Assembly (NCBI GenBank): GCA_016765685.1
Contig: JAESPR010000046.1
Location: 1-40,100, forward strand
Direction of reading: 5' to 3'
From: Colwellia sp.
GTDB lineage: Bacteria; Pseudomonadota; Gammaproteobacteria; Enterobacterales; Alteromonadaceae
Length of the DNA stretch: 40,100 nt
Each line of letters starts with the position of its first letter. The stretch's first letter is position 1. The translations under genes and the position numbers were made by a program. The notes under the pieces are model-generated. The model was not told the DNA's origin, made no database searches, and saw only the letters and a list, made by a program, of their open reading frames with translations. Positions 23,822 through 29,896 of the stretch are shown piece after piece.

Positions 23822-24065
23822 CTCTGAAACTACATATGAAGGGGTGCGATAAAGGCCAGTGCCCTAGCCATATCCGTTAAGATAGCTCTATCACACACCC
23901 ACATATGTAGTCTCTATCGAACAAATACACGAAACTGTCCGATTTAATTAACCGAAGATTGCAAGTTTGGAGTAGATAACTATAATGAGGGTGTACCTTA
24001 AAAACGTCGTGGTTCCCTGTATCATCTTTAAACTACGTCGGGTCTGCAAACCTTCGGTATAATTA

Positions 24066-24094
24066 ATCATAGGCCAGCTTGGTATGGATTACAA
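24066..24094 (-). promoter_or_regulatory. Promoter candidate for the structured RNA
   Basis: On the minus strand TTGTAA (24089-24094), a 17-base spacer and TATGAT (24066-24071) match sigma70 boxes at 4/6 and 5/6. Transcription would begin near 24059, at the first base of the helix that opens the RNA. The promoter lies within the arms of a hairpin that on the plus strand looks like a terminator. Confidence 0.6.
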
Positions 24095-24108
24095 GTTGGC
24101 CTTTTATT
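24071..24108 (+). terminator. Rightward intrinsic terminator-like hairpin
   Basis: AGGCCAGCTTG (24071-24081) pairs with CAAGTTGGCCT (24092-24102), 11 pairs with one G.U on the plus strand, followed by TTTTATTT. It would stop rightward transcripts, yet no rightward gene precedes it. It may block antisense transcription into the next gene. On the minus strand one pair becomes A.C and no U-run follows. Confidence 0.5.
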
Positions 24109-24403
24109 TGTCCTCCATAAAGAGGGAATACGGGTGATCATAGGTGTCATGTGGTTGCTTGTATAATTCACCGTTTTTCTTTATTTTGAAGGTTTTAAAG
24201 TCATAGTTGTTATTGCCCCAGCTTTTATAAAATATCGAGGCCACAACCTGCTTAACTCCCTTTCCATCAACAACAGTGTTACCGACATTAAACGGGCATA
24301 AGTGTTCAGCAATTTCTTGTTGTGATCTGCTGATAAATTCCTTTTTCATCTCAATAACTTCTTTAGCTTCTTTGATCTCTTCTTTTAATGTTTCTATTCT
24401 CAT
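24104..24403 (-). CDS. Coiled-coil hypothetical protein (99 aa)
   Basis: Residues 1-40 are a charged amphipathic helix (IETLKEEIKEAKEVIEMKKE). The rest is beta-like and basic (NVGNTVVDGKGVKQVVASIFYKSW, then KTFKIKKNGELYKQ). The ATG at 24401-24403 has AGAGAG 6 bases upstream; the ATG two codons earlier lies too close to that site. It is the gene just upstream of the structured RNA, and its stop lies inside the rightward terminator-like hairpin. Confidence 0.65.
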   Translation of the reverse strand: MRIETLKEEIKEAKEVIEMKKEFISRSQQEIAEHLCPFNVGNTVVDGKGVKQVVASIFYKSWGNNNYDFKTFKIKKNGELYKQPHDTYDHPYSLFMEDK

Positions 24404-24424
24404 AATCATCTCTCTTCGGTAGTG

Positions 24425-24715
24425 TTATGGTGTGACAGGGCGAGTCAGTACGATAATTTCGTCCCATTTGAATTTAAGCTTGCTGCTATCACCTTTGTGC
24501 GGCCTCCATGACAGCTCGCACCCTCCAAGAGTATCGTTATGGACGCCCTCAAATTCACCATGTGGCTTTAGGTACTTTGGGCGGCTAGAGTCCCATGAAT
24601 AGATGAACGGGCCGTTACCAACCTCATGTACATTCATTACCTCTGTATGGCCAGCCCTATTGGTGGCAAGTATTTGAATTCCTGTTTTATCTCTGTGCTT
24701 CTTAAACAGCTTCAC
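24425..24715 (-). CDS. Hypothetical protein (96 aa)
   Basis: No family recognised. The protein is basic at the N-terminus (KLFKKHRDKTGIQILATNRAG) and Trp-rich in the middle, with LGGCELSWRPHKGDSS and KFKWDEIIVL. It is probably a small beta fold. The start is GTG at 24713-24715, overlapping the stop of the upstream gene as GTGA, with AAGGAG nine bases before it. Confidence 0.63.
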   Translation of the reverse strand: MKLFKKHRDKTGIQILATNRAGHTEVMNVHEVGNGPFIYSWDSSRPKYLKPHGEFEGVHNDTLGGCELSWRPHKGDSSKLKFKWDEIIVLTRPVTP

Positions 24716-24873
24716 GTTTCAATACTCCTTATTCCATTGATCAAAGTTGTACAGTTAGCGTCAATCCCACCAGCCAGAGCCATAAGCATTCTAGTCGTGT
24801 GATAATTAACCGCCGATACTGCCATCATCGTTATAACCATTTGCGATAAGATTAGTATTAATAGGTCACTCAT
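24712..24873 (-). CDS. Small membrane-anchored protein (53 aa)
   Basis: A short gene recognised by its junctions: the ATG shares a base with the upstream stop (TAATG) and its own stop overlaps the next GTG. The N-terminus is one hydrophobic helix rich in Met and Leu (LLILILSQMVITMMAVSAV), followed by a polar domain with TTRMLMALAGGIDANC and NGIRSIET. One membrane span with the C-terminus on the other side is likely. Unknown function. Confidence 0.62.
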   Translation of the reverse strand: MSDLLILILSQMVITMMAVSAVNYHTTRMLMALAGGIDANCTTLINGIRSIET

Positions 24874-25100
24874 TACTTACCACCTTCGTTATATATATTT
24901 ATATAAACTTTCAATGTATCGCCCGGAAGTATGCATTGCCCCTCTAGGCTAGATAGCCTTTTTTGCCCTTCTCTATATTCCATTGTTGCCATTTTTATCT
25001 GCGTAGTATCTTTTGCATGATGAATCAAAACTAGCCCACTCTTTTTTTCTATGAAAAAACCACGTTTATTTGCTGCCCATTTTATTAGCTTATCGATCAC
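24873..25100 (-). CDS. Hypothetical protein (75 aa)
   Basis: Function unknown. A basic N-terminal helix (DKLIKWAANKRGFFIEKKSG) is followed by mixed beta-like segments (LVLIHHAKDTTQIKMATMEY) and GDTLKVYINIYNEGG. The GTG at 25098-25100 is preferred because AGGAG lies 7 bases before it; the GTG two codons earlier touches that site. Confidence 0.6.
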   Translation of the reverse strand: MIDKLIKWAANKRGFFIEKKSGLVLIHHAKDTTQIKMATMEYREGQKRLSSLEGQCILPGDTLKVYINIYNEGGK

Positions 25101-25118
25101 AATCACTCTCCTGTATCT

Positions 25119-25289
25119 TTATTCTGAAATCAACAACCATGCTGTAAACACTATCAGGAAGGTTAGTCCGACTGCTGTTGCTATAACGGATAACAACGCA
25201 ACAAACCCACTCTTATTAGCTATCCATGCAAATTCAAACGCAAGTACTCCTAGAATTATCGTATAACCCAATATTCGTTTATGTTTCAT
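25119..25289 (-). CDS. Two-span membrane protein (56 aa)
   Basis: A short gene with AAAGGTG before its ATG and an 11-base overlap with the upstream gene. A basic N-terminus (MKHKR) precedes two hydrophobic segments, ILGYTIILGVLAFEFAWIA and VALLSVIATAVGLTFLIVF, joined by NKSGF. The C-terminus is WLLISE. Small helical-hairpin membrane proteins are typical of phage accessory regions. No function can be assigned. Confidence 0.66.
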   Translation of the reverse strand: MKHKRILGYTIILGVLAFEFAWIANKSGFVALLSVIATAVGLTFLIVFTAWLLISE

Positions 25290-25491
25290 TCTTCACCTTT
25301 GTATCTTTGTTATATGCTGCCATACATTTCTTGCATGGACGAATGCGCGTTTCTTTCTCTATACATGCTCTAGCGTGCTGAATGCTTATAGGCATGTCAT
25401 AATTCCAGACTGTTCTACCGCACCAAGATTTACCCTCGCCATATTCAAGCTCACGCCTCATTACGTGATGGATACCATTAACATTACTCAT
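25279..25491 (-). CDS. Cys/His hypothetical protein (70 aa)
   Basis: Function unknown. GKSWCGRTVW and ARACIEKETRIRPCKKC suggest a zinc-binding ribbon, with HHVM near the N-terminus as possible further ligands. The pattern of a Cys pair with KKC is common in phage early proteins of this size. The ATG overlaps the stop of the upstream gene by 8 bases. Confidence 0.64.
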   Translation of the reverse strand: MSNVNGIHHVMRRELEYGEGKSWCGRTVWNYDMPISIQHARACIEKETRIRPCKKCMAAYNKDTKVKNET

Positions 25492-25789
25492 CTATCTTCA
25501 CCTCGACCCGATGTTGTCTACTTCCTCTTAGCTTCTCATTGGCGTTATCTAGCTGGTTACGCGTTACAGTTAGTTCTGCGTAGGATATTTCCATAAGCTC
25601 TTCCCATTCAGCTATACACTTACGATACCCTTCACCATCAATGATAAGCTTCTGCACGGCTGTTACTGCATTATGCGGACCTTTAATCCAGCCAACACCC
25701 TCACCCATCGATAACCTACTTTCGCCAGTAGCAGGAACGTCAACTCTAGTCACACCTTTTGGTAATCTACTTCGCGTTTGTCTACTCAT
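25484..25789 (-). CDS. Hypothetical protein with C-terminal coiled coil (101 aa)
   Basis: A basic N-terminus (SRQTRSRLPKGVTRVDVPATG) is followed by a middle with WIKGPHNAV and a helical, coiled-coil C-terminal half (AEWEELMEISYAELTVTRNQ). No membrane segment is present, so it is not an Rz spanin despite the neighbouring lipoprotein gene. The ATG lies inside the end of that lipoprotein gene. Role unknown. Confidence 0.64.
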   Translation of the reverse strand: MSRQTRSRLPKGVTRVDVPATGESRLSMGEGVGWIKGPHNAVTAVQKLIIDGEGYRKCIAEWEELMEISYAELTVTRNQLDNANEKLRGSRQHRVEVKIDE

Positions 25790-25898
25790 AATCTACCCCG
25801 TCATGATCACATTGATAAACGATATTACCGCCGCTTGAATGCCCGCCACACACGAATGTGCAGGATGTTAATAGTAGGGTTAGGGCTAGGATTTTCAT
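25782..25898 (-). CDS. Tiny lipoprotein (38 aa)
   Basis: A short ORF with a clean signal: MKILALTLLLTSC has a Lys, a hydrophobic core and the lipobox LTSC, with the lipidated Cys at residue 13. The mature peptide would be only 26 residues, with two further Cys (17 and 30) that may form a disulfide. GGTGAAGCC lies before the ATG. The next gene starts inside its end. Small phage lipoproteins made early, such as Llp of T5, block the phage receptor; the lysis spanin Rz1 is another possibility but no Rz partner is near. Confidence 0.65.
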   Translation of the reverse strand: MKILALTLLLTSCTFVCGGHSSGGNIVYQCDHDGVDYE

Positions 25899-26092
25899 GG
25901 CTTCACCTTCGTTACCTTAATTCGACCCTTTATCCAATCCGCATCATCAGCAATCCATCTATCGACCTGCTGGCGGTGTATATGCTTCGGCGGGAACATT
26001 ACACGCTCATCTATTAATGCCTGCGTATGAGCCCTGGCAAAGGCTGTGCTGCTTCCATCGTACTTCTTGTCTATATGAGCTTTTAATTTCAC
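25895..26092 (-). CDS. Putative Cro/YdaS-like DNA-binding protein (65 aa)
   Basis: The start KLKAHIDKKYDGSSTAFARA and the later RQQVDRWIADDADWI match the pattern seen in short Cro/YdaS-type regulators (GS..AFA........QV.RWI). About 15 more residues than usual lie between the two helices, so the fold is not certain. GTG start at 26090-26092 with AAGGGG 6 bases upstream. It is the first gene of the leftward accessory block and faces the rightward block across an operator-like dyad, as a regulator of both would. Confidence 0.5.
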   Translation of the reverse strand: MKLKAHIDKKYDGSSTAFARAHTQALIDERVMFPPKHIHRQQVDRWIADDADWIKGRIKVTKVKP

Positions 26093-26144
26093 GTTTATCC
26101 CCTTCGTTAAGTTGAATTAACCTTACACTCATTGCTGTAACGGT

Positions 26145-26160
26145 GCAACTATATTGTTGC
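26145..26160. promoter_or_regulatory. Operator-like dyad between divergent accessory blocks
   Basis: GCAAC, six bases and GTTGC form a perfect 5-bp dyad, and the half-site TTGTTGC is repeated at about 26187-26193. TATAGT on the minus strand overlaps the dyad and could be a leftward -10. It lies 53 bases upstream of the Cro/YdaS-like gene, which may bind it. Confidence 0.5.
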
Positions 26161-26190
26161 TGATTGATTAAATATAAAGTTACAAAGTTG

Positions 26191-26219
26191 TTGCGCTAAT
26201 AATCTAGCTGGTCTATTGT
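26191..26219 (+). promoter_or_regulatory. Promoter candidate for the rightward accessory block
   Basis: TTGCGC (26191-26196), a 17-base spacer and TATTGT (26214-26219) resemble sigma70 boxes, 3/6 and 4/6. The second TTGTTGC half-site overlaps the -35, so a bound regulator would block it. The first gene starts about 24 bases after the expected start point. Confidence 0.42.
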
Positions 26220-26249
26220 TATTACATCAACAACAAACGAGAGATAGAA

Positions 26250-26657
26250 ATGAGCGACCTATATTACGTCCAAGATAGCAGAAGCTATTTAGGCAATGAC
26301 ATTTTATGGTGGGCCGACAAAGGTGGGTATACGACTAACCTATCAAAGGCTGAAGTATTCACAAAGGAGCGTGCAGTTCATCTAAATCAAAATCGAATAA
26401 CTGATATCCCTTGGCCCAAAGAATACATTGACGAAAGAACCAGGCCAGCAGTAGACGTTCAATATACAAATATTAAAGAGGCCCTAAAAGGAAAGGGTAT
26501 AAGGCTGAAAAAGAAGAAATGGAAGCGGCCAACTATGGGCAAGACTCGCGGCAACTGCCCTGAGTGCGGGAAAATAACGTGGGATTACAATCCTTATGAA
26601 AATGCACGATGCAGCGACCATCAAAAATCCTATGACATAGAGTGGCTTAACGCATGA
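26250..26657 (+). CDS. Hypothetical protein with C-terminal zinc ribbon (135 aa)
   Basis: The N-terminus (YYVQDSRSYLGNDILWWADK, then GGYTTNLSKAEVFTKERA) matches a frequent small phage protein domain of unknown role. A basic linker (KKKKWKRPTMGKTRG) follows, then a zinc site CPECGK...CSDH at about 103-126. It may bind nucleic acid. It is the first gene of the rightward accessory block, with GAGAG before the ATG and an ATGA overlap with the next gene. Confidence 0.68.
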   Translation: MSDLYYVQDSRSYLGNDILWWADKGGYTTNLSKAEVFTKERAVHLNQNRITDIPWPKEYIDERTRPAVDVQYTNIKEALKGKGIRLKKKKWKRPTMGKTRGNCPECGKITWDYNPYENARCSDHQKSYDIEWLNA

Positions 26658-27193
26658 GCGACCATAACCCACTCGACATAATAGGACGACATTTCCCAGT
26701 CGAGTTTATGAACCCTAATCCTAAGATGACGCCTTTGTCCTCTGGGGATAGATACACGTTAACCGTTGAGGTACATAAGGAATTATTTGATCTCTTCTGT
26801 GAGGTAGGTAGAGACGGTAGAGCGGGCATGATTATCGACGGTATGCTGATGGTTAGCGAAAGACCTAGGCCTGTTGGATATGAGGATGAAGGTGAGCCCG
26901 ATATCGGAATTACGATGTCGGAAGAAAAGCCAGCTAAGATTGATCACACAAATTCCAGACTGGCTGCTATGTATTGTAAGAATGAGAATTTTCAAAAGTT
27001 CTTAGCAATCAATATGTTTGCCAATTGCGACCCCGCGCAAGTTACCGAGGACACCGCAAAGCTAGAAATAATATTGTGCTGTGGTATTGATTCAAGGGCA
27101 GACCTAGATACCAACCGGTTAGCTCGGGAAACGTTTATAAAACACTTCTGCAAGCCATACACGGCTTATATGCAGAGTAGAGAGGGTAAGTAA
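26654..27193 (+). CDS. Hypothetical protein (179 aa)
   Basis: No family recognised. Residues 1-60 form a mixed domain (GRHFPVEFMNPNPKMTPLSS, YTLTVEVHKELFDLFCEVG). The C-terminal 100 residues are helical with LAAMYCKNENFQKFLAINMF and a late Cys pair (IILCCGIDSRAD). The second half resembles phage proteins of unknown role that follow a similar short acidic linker (EGEPDIGITMSEEKPA). Coupled at both ends (ATGA and TAATG). Confidence 0.66.
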   Translation: MSDHNPLDIIGRHFPVEFMNPNPKMTPLSSGDRYTLTVEVHKELFDLFCEVGRDGRAGMIIDGMLMVSERPRPVGYEDEGEPDIGITMSEEKPAKIDHTNSRLAAMYCKNENFQKFLAINMFANCDPAQVTEDTAKLEIILCCGIDSRADLDTNRLARETFIKHFCKPYTAYMQSREGK

Positions 27194-27357
27194 TGAGAGA
27201 GATAATGGTGATAATTGCAACAGTGTGCACCTGGGCAGGGCTTGCATTCTTGGGTAGCGGAAGTTTTTTATGGTATGGGGTTTTCTTTAATTTATCCACA
27301 ACGGCGCTTTGGTTTATTTATTTAATGAATAAATATCCCAATATTCTGGAGTCCTAA
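27193..27357 (+). CDS. Two-span membrane protein (54 aa)
   Basis: A short gene starting in the stop of its neighbour (TAATG). Two hydrophobic segments (IMVIIATVCTWAGLAFLG and FLWYGVFFNLSTTALWFIYL) are joined by a short Ser/Gly turn, with a polar C-terminus (NKYPNILES). Unknown function. The clear membrane pattern and the coupling support translation. Confidence 0.62.
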   Translation: MREIMVIIATVCTWAGLAFLGSGSFLWYGVFFNLSTTALWFIYLMNKYPNILES

Positions 27358-27358
27358 C

Positions 27359-27550
27359 ATGCTACGCAATCAATCAATACAAGCACCATCTGACACGCTG
27401 CCTATAGAACTGGTGAGTACTCCGATAGATTGGAGTGCTTATATGTTTGAAATCGATACGAATATAAGCACGATTTATATCGGATCTATGTTCTGCTTAT
27501 GGTTTGTATTCTTCCTATTCCAACAAGGCATAGAGTGCTGGTATGAATAG
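27359..27550 (+). CDS. Single-span membrane protein (63 aa)
   Basis: A polar N-terminal half (LRNQSIQAPSDTLPIELVST) precedes one hydrophobic helix (IYIGSMFCLWFVFFLFQQG, about 39-57) and a short tail ending ECWYE. It starts one base after the stop of the preceding membrane-protein gene, so the two may act together. The next gene begins inside its end. No family recognised. Confidence 0.6.
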   Translation: MLRNQSIQAPSDTLPIELVSTPIDWSAYMFEIDTNISTIYIGSMFCLWFVFFLFQQGIECWYE

Positions 27551-27947
27551 TAAAATTTGCAGCAACAAAGCGTGTGAGCATGAAGGCTTACCAATACCGA
27601 TTAACCAGTTTAATAAAGATGTATCTAGAGCGTCTGGCGTTGCCGATTGGTGCAAAGATTGCTGGAAAATAAAAAGGTTAGATTTCTTACTAAGTAGAAC
27701 GCCAGAGGACAAGGCTAGACTGAGAAAAGTAATAGAGAGGAAAAACAAAAGGTACTTAAAGATGAATAAGGTATGCACTAATCCAAATTGTTTGCATGAA
27801 GGAGCTGAGCAGACAGTTGACAGTTTTCATAGGAATGCAAAGAAAAAAGACTGGCGAGCAGACAGGTGCAAAACGTGCTGTGCAGCAACAAGCAAAGAGG
27901 CATACGCATTAAAGAAGAGCAAAGGCCTATTGCAGGTTCCGCTATGA
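27543..27947 (+). CDS. Duplicated zinc-motif protein (134 aa)
   Basis: Two copies of one motif: CSNKACEHEG...QFNKD...WCKDC at about 6-40 and CTNPNCLHEG...SFHRN...RCKTC at about 78-112. Each has two Cys, a HEG and a distal Cys pair, so each probably binds one zinc. The linker is basic and helical. Such proteins are often encoded near NinG or HNH nucleases in phages and may bind nucleic acid, but no nuclease residues are evident. ATGA overlap with NinG. Confidence 0.68.
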   Translation: MNSKICSNKACEHEGLPIPINQFNKDVSRASGVADWCKDCWKIKRLDFLLSRTPEDKARLRKVIERKNKRYLKMNKVCTNPNCLHEGAEQTVDSFHRNAKKKDWRADRCKTCCAATSKEAYALKKSKGLLQVPL

Positions 27948-28537
27948 AATGGAAGAAATGCAGAGTGTGTAGGGATAAGTTTGAGGTAGAGCTACCAAAG
28001 CAACTCGTGTGTGGCCCTACTTGCGCCCTGGCGTTGAACGAGATCCATAGGCAGAAAGAGTACAACAAAGAAACTAAGCGTCTTAGAACCGAATTTGACA
28101 GCAAGGATGCCGCAAAGCAAAAAGATCTGACTAAAACCGTTTTCAATAAAATGCGCGTTCTAGAAGAAAAGAAGTGGTTCCGTGACAGAGACTTAGAGCC
28201 TACTTGTATTAGCTGCAACAAACCAAACATGGACTTCTGTTGTGGCCACTTTAAAACGGTAGCGTCACAAGGTAATTTACGTTACGACAGGGTTAACACG
28301 TACCTTCAGTGCAACAAGTATTGCAATAGCAGCAAGAGCGGGAATATCGAAGGCTGTAAAAACACCCGGGGTTATAAGAAAGGGTTATTGGAAAGATTCG
28401 GTGCTGATGAAGGAGGATGGATTATTGATTACTGTGAAATTCATACCGAAGTTAAAAAGTGGGATTGTGACGAGCTTATCGAAATGCGTAAAGGGTTCGC
28501 TAAAATAGTGAGGGAATTGGAAAATGAAGCGAGCTGA
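27944..28537 (+). CDS. ninG: NinG-family recombination protein (197 aa)
   Basis: NinG (Rap) of lambdoid phages helps resolve recombination intermediates. The N-terminal zinc finger CRVCRDKFEVE.....CGPTCA is followed by a long basic helix (HRQKEYNKETKRLRTEFDSK). The C-terminal part, CISCNKP...CGHFKTVASQGNLRYD, then NTYLQCNKYCN, is the typical NinG end with an HNH-like arrangement. The length is normal (lambda NinG has about 204 residues). The ATG at 27944 forms ATGA with the previous stop. Confidence 0.88.
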   Translation: MKWKKCRVCRDKFEVELPKQLVCGPTCALALNEIHRQKEYNKETKRLRTEFDSKDAAKQKDLTKTVFNKMRVLEEKKWFRDRDLEPTCISCNKPNMDFCCGHFKTVASQGNLRYDRVNTYLQCNKYCNSSKSGNIEGCKNTRGYKKGLLERFGADEGGWIIDYCEIHTEVKKWDCDELIEMRKGFAKIVRELENEAS

Positions 28538-28865
28538 GCACCAACTAACATTACCGGGAGTAGAAAGCATGAACCAAAAAAACGCAGACAGCTATAACGA
28601 AATGATGGGTACCGCTGTAATTCCAAATGAAGCGCTAAAGATCGATATGGGAGTGGCTGTGTCGGTGGAAGAAAAGCAGGCGCTTTGGCCGGATGAGAAG
28701 CGGATAGATATTATTGGCAGTAACGGCCCAACCGGAGATCATTACAACAGTCCTGAATCTTGTATGAAACGTCTGGCGGATGAGTTTGACCGCGAAAGGG
28801 AGCGGCTTAAACCATTCGTTGAATTAGGCAAGAAGGTTATCGGTGCAGGGAGTGGTGACACATGA
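28524..28865 (+). CDS. Hypothetical protein (113 aa)
   Basis: Function unknown. The protein is polar with no membrane segment. A middle helix-poor stretch (GPTGDHYNSPESCMKRLADE) precedes a charged helix (FDRERERLKPFVELGKKV). An alternative ATG at 28569 (MNQKNADSYNEMM) is possible, but the first ATG lies inside the NinG end, as is usual in this operon. It ends in an ATGA overlap with the next small gene. Confidence 0.62.
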   Translation: MKRAEHQLTLPGVESMNQKNADSYNEMMGTAVIPNEALKIDMGVAVSVEEKQALWPDEKRIDIIGSNGPTGDHYNSPESCMKRLADEFDRERERLKPFVELGKKVIGAGSGDT

Positions 28866-29017
28866 GCAATGACGCAGAGTATCTAAAAAAGGTTATACGA
28901 GAGAACTTGCTTATCGAGTTGAAGCAGGATGATGATAAAGGAGATAAATACATCATCGCATCGCTAAGCTTTAAGGGTGACAAGAAGCCATTTGCAGTTC
29001 ACGTGGTGGAAATATGA
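28862..29017 (+). CDS. Small hypothetical protein (51 aa)
   Basis: A short gene with ATGA overlaps at both ends. It is acidic and basic by turns: a helix (DAEYLKKVIRENLLIELKQD), a charged turn (DDKGDK) and a beta-like end (YIIASLSFKGDKKPFAVHVV). Probably a small alpha-beta protein. Double coupling supports translation. No role is evident. Confidence 0.62.
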   Translation: MSNDAEYLKKVIRENLLIELKQDDDKGDKYIIASLSFKGDKKPFAVHVVEI

Positions 29018-29508
29018 AAGCCTTAATTATATTACTACCATGCCTATTTATGTGTGGCGGGTCATTCGCTGAAACCTCGGTATCAAGTGGGTACTTCAGG
29101 CTCTCAATGGGTGATGTAGAAGTCGAGCAGAAGTACAGCAAGCTTCAAAATGTGATCGTGGAAGGAATAAAGCTATCAGAGGAATGCCGCTGCACAACTA
29201 CGATTCATCGCCCAGATATTACAGTGAGGTGGTCAGAGTCAACGCCCATATTAATATCAAAAACCATGAGTTGGGATGCGCCTACTGAGCGTGAGAATGG
29301 TACGACACTGCGCGCTGACGAGATAGATCACTACGTTATATCTTATTGGCGAAAAGGTGACAGCGAGCAATTTATCACGGTATCCGGTAACAATCAGGAA
29401 AGTGTTATTGATGAGCTGTCAAAAGGTACGTGGCTGTTTAGAGTGATGACTGTGGATACGGACGGATTAAAATCTGATTGGTTTGAATTGGTCGAGGTGA
29501 GTATATGA
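29014..29508 (+). CDS. Exported fibronectin-III-like protein (164 aa)
   Basis: The N-terminus is a signal peptide (MKALIILLPCLFMCGG, cleavage likely after SFA at 23). From about residue 80 the pattern SWDAPTERENGTTL, then IDHYVISYWRKG and GTWLFRVMTVDTDGLKSDW is that of a fibronectin type III sandwich (GTW.F.V...D). It should be exported to the periplasm or surface. An exported single-domain protein in an accessory operon may change the cell envelope or exclude other phages, which is inference. ATGA overlaps on both sides. Confidence 0.66.
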   Translation: MKALIILLPCLFMCGGSFAETSVSSGYFRLSMGDVEVEQKYSKLQNVIVEGIKLSEECRCTTTIHRPDITVRWSESTPILISKTMSWDAPTERENGTTLRADEIDHYVISYWRKGDSEQFITVSGNNQESVIDELSKGTWLFRVMTVDTDGLKSDWFELVEVSI

Positions 29509-29777
29509 GCGACAATATAGTTTTATTAATTGGAGATGGCGCAGAAGGGCTAAGTGGTAGCGCACGGCGAGAAGTACAAATACTAGAACAAGCAGGTTAT
29601 GAGGTTATCGAATGCAGCAAGGAAGAGGCAGAGACACTGCTGCACGCAGATCCTTGGCCGGAATTTGGCCTGTATATGGATGAGCGTGAACCAGTGCAAG
29701 AGGCTCCGGAAGAATACGACGTACGAAACCAGAACAAAGGCGAGCGCAAACGAAACAAGCCCACTAGGTGGTGTTAA
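29505..29777 (+). CDS. Hypothetical protein (90 aa)
   Basis: The first 45 residues have a compact alpha-beta pattern (IVLLIGDGAEGLSGSARREV, then ILEQAGYEVIEC). The rest is charged and probably disordered, ending in a basic tail (NKGERKRNKPTRWC). The start resembles a nucleotide-binding beta-alpha unit, but no P-loop is complete, so I do not claim this. It is coupled on both sides by overlaps. Confidence 0.6.
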   Translation: MSDNIVLLIGDGAEGLSGSARREVQILEQAGYEVIECSKEEAETLLHADPWPEFGLYMDEREPVQEAPEEYDVRNQNKGERKRNKPTRWC

Positions 29778-29896
29778 TGCCGCTCAATGAGCTGGTTAGG
29801 TTATATCACGCTGCTGATGATGATACGCGCAGAAGCACCTTAAGAACGATAATTCAAATAAGGTTTAATGATGGCTATACAAATCATAATCACTAA
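29777..29896 (+). CDS. Very small hypothetical protein (39 aa)
   Basis: The ATG shares a base with the upstream stop (TAATG) and the reading frame runs 39 codons, overlapping the next gene by 26 bases. The product is a charged helix (LNELVRLYHAADDDTRRSTL) with a polar end rich in N and H. The junction supports translation, but the overlap with a better start downstream leaves doubt. Confidence 0.42.
   Translation: MPLNELVRLYHAADDDTRRSTLRTIIQIRFNDGYTNHNH

Larger units (their letters stand above)
23211..24059 (-). ncRNA. Large structured noncoding RNA candidate (~850 nt)
   Basis: No protein gene fits here. Long helices pair 23558-23580 with 23643-23665, 23705-23726 with 23800-23821, and 23829-23854 with 23886-23911. 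The 5' end (ATACCGAAG near 24059-24050) can pair with CTTCGGTTAATT near 23956. Of 12 non-Watson-Crick positions in the three long helices, 8 are A.C on the plus strand, so G.U on the minus strand; none is G.U on the plus strand. GNRA-type loops appear on the minus strand (GTAA at 23773-23782, GAAA at 23446-23455). A promoter lies just upstream. The 3' end is uncertain. Size and phage setting recall GOLLD/ROOL RNAs. Confidence 0.72.

Noticed and set aside
23211..24108. Reading the structured region as a plus-strand RNA ending at the 24071-24108 terminator
   Set aside because: The terminator fits the plus strand, but the irregular pairs of the long helices are A.C there and G.U on the minus strand, GNRA loops appear only on the minus strand, and the promoter found is on the minus strand.
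25484..25898. Rz/Rz1 spanin pair
   Set aside because: The lipoprotein fits Rz1 by size, but the overlapping 101-aa gene has no N-terminal membrane anchor and the pair is far from holin and endolysin.
27778..28230. Leftward ORF of 150 aa opposite ninG
   Set aside because: Antisense of the zinc-motif gene and ninG, which are both supported by family motifs.
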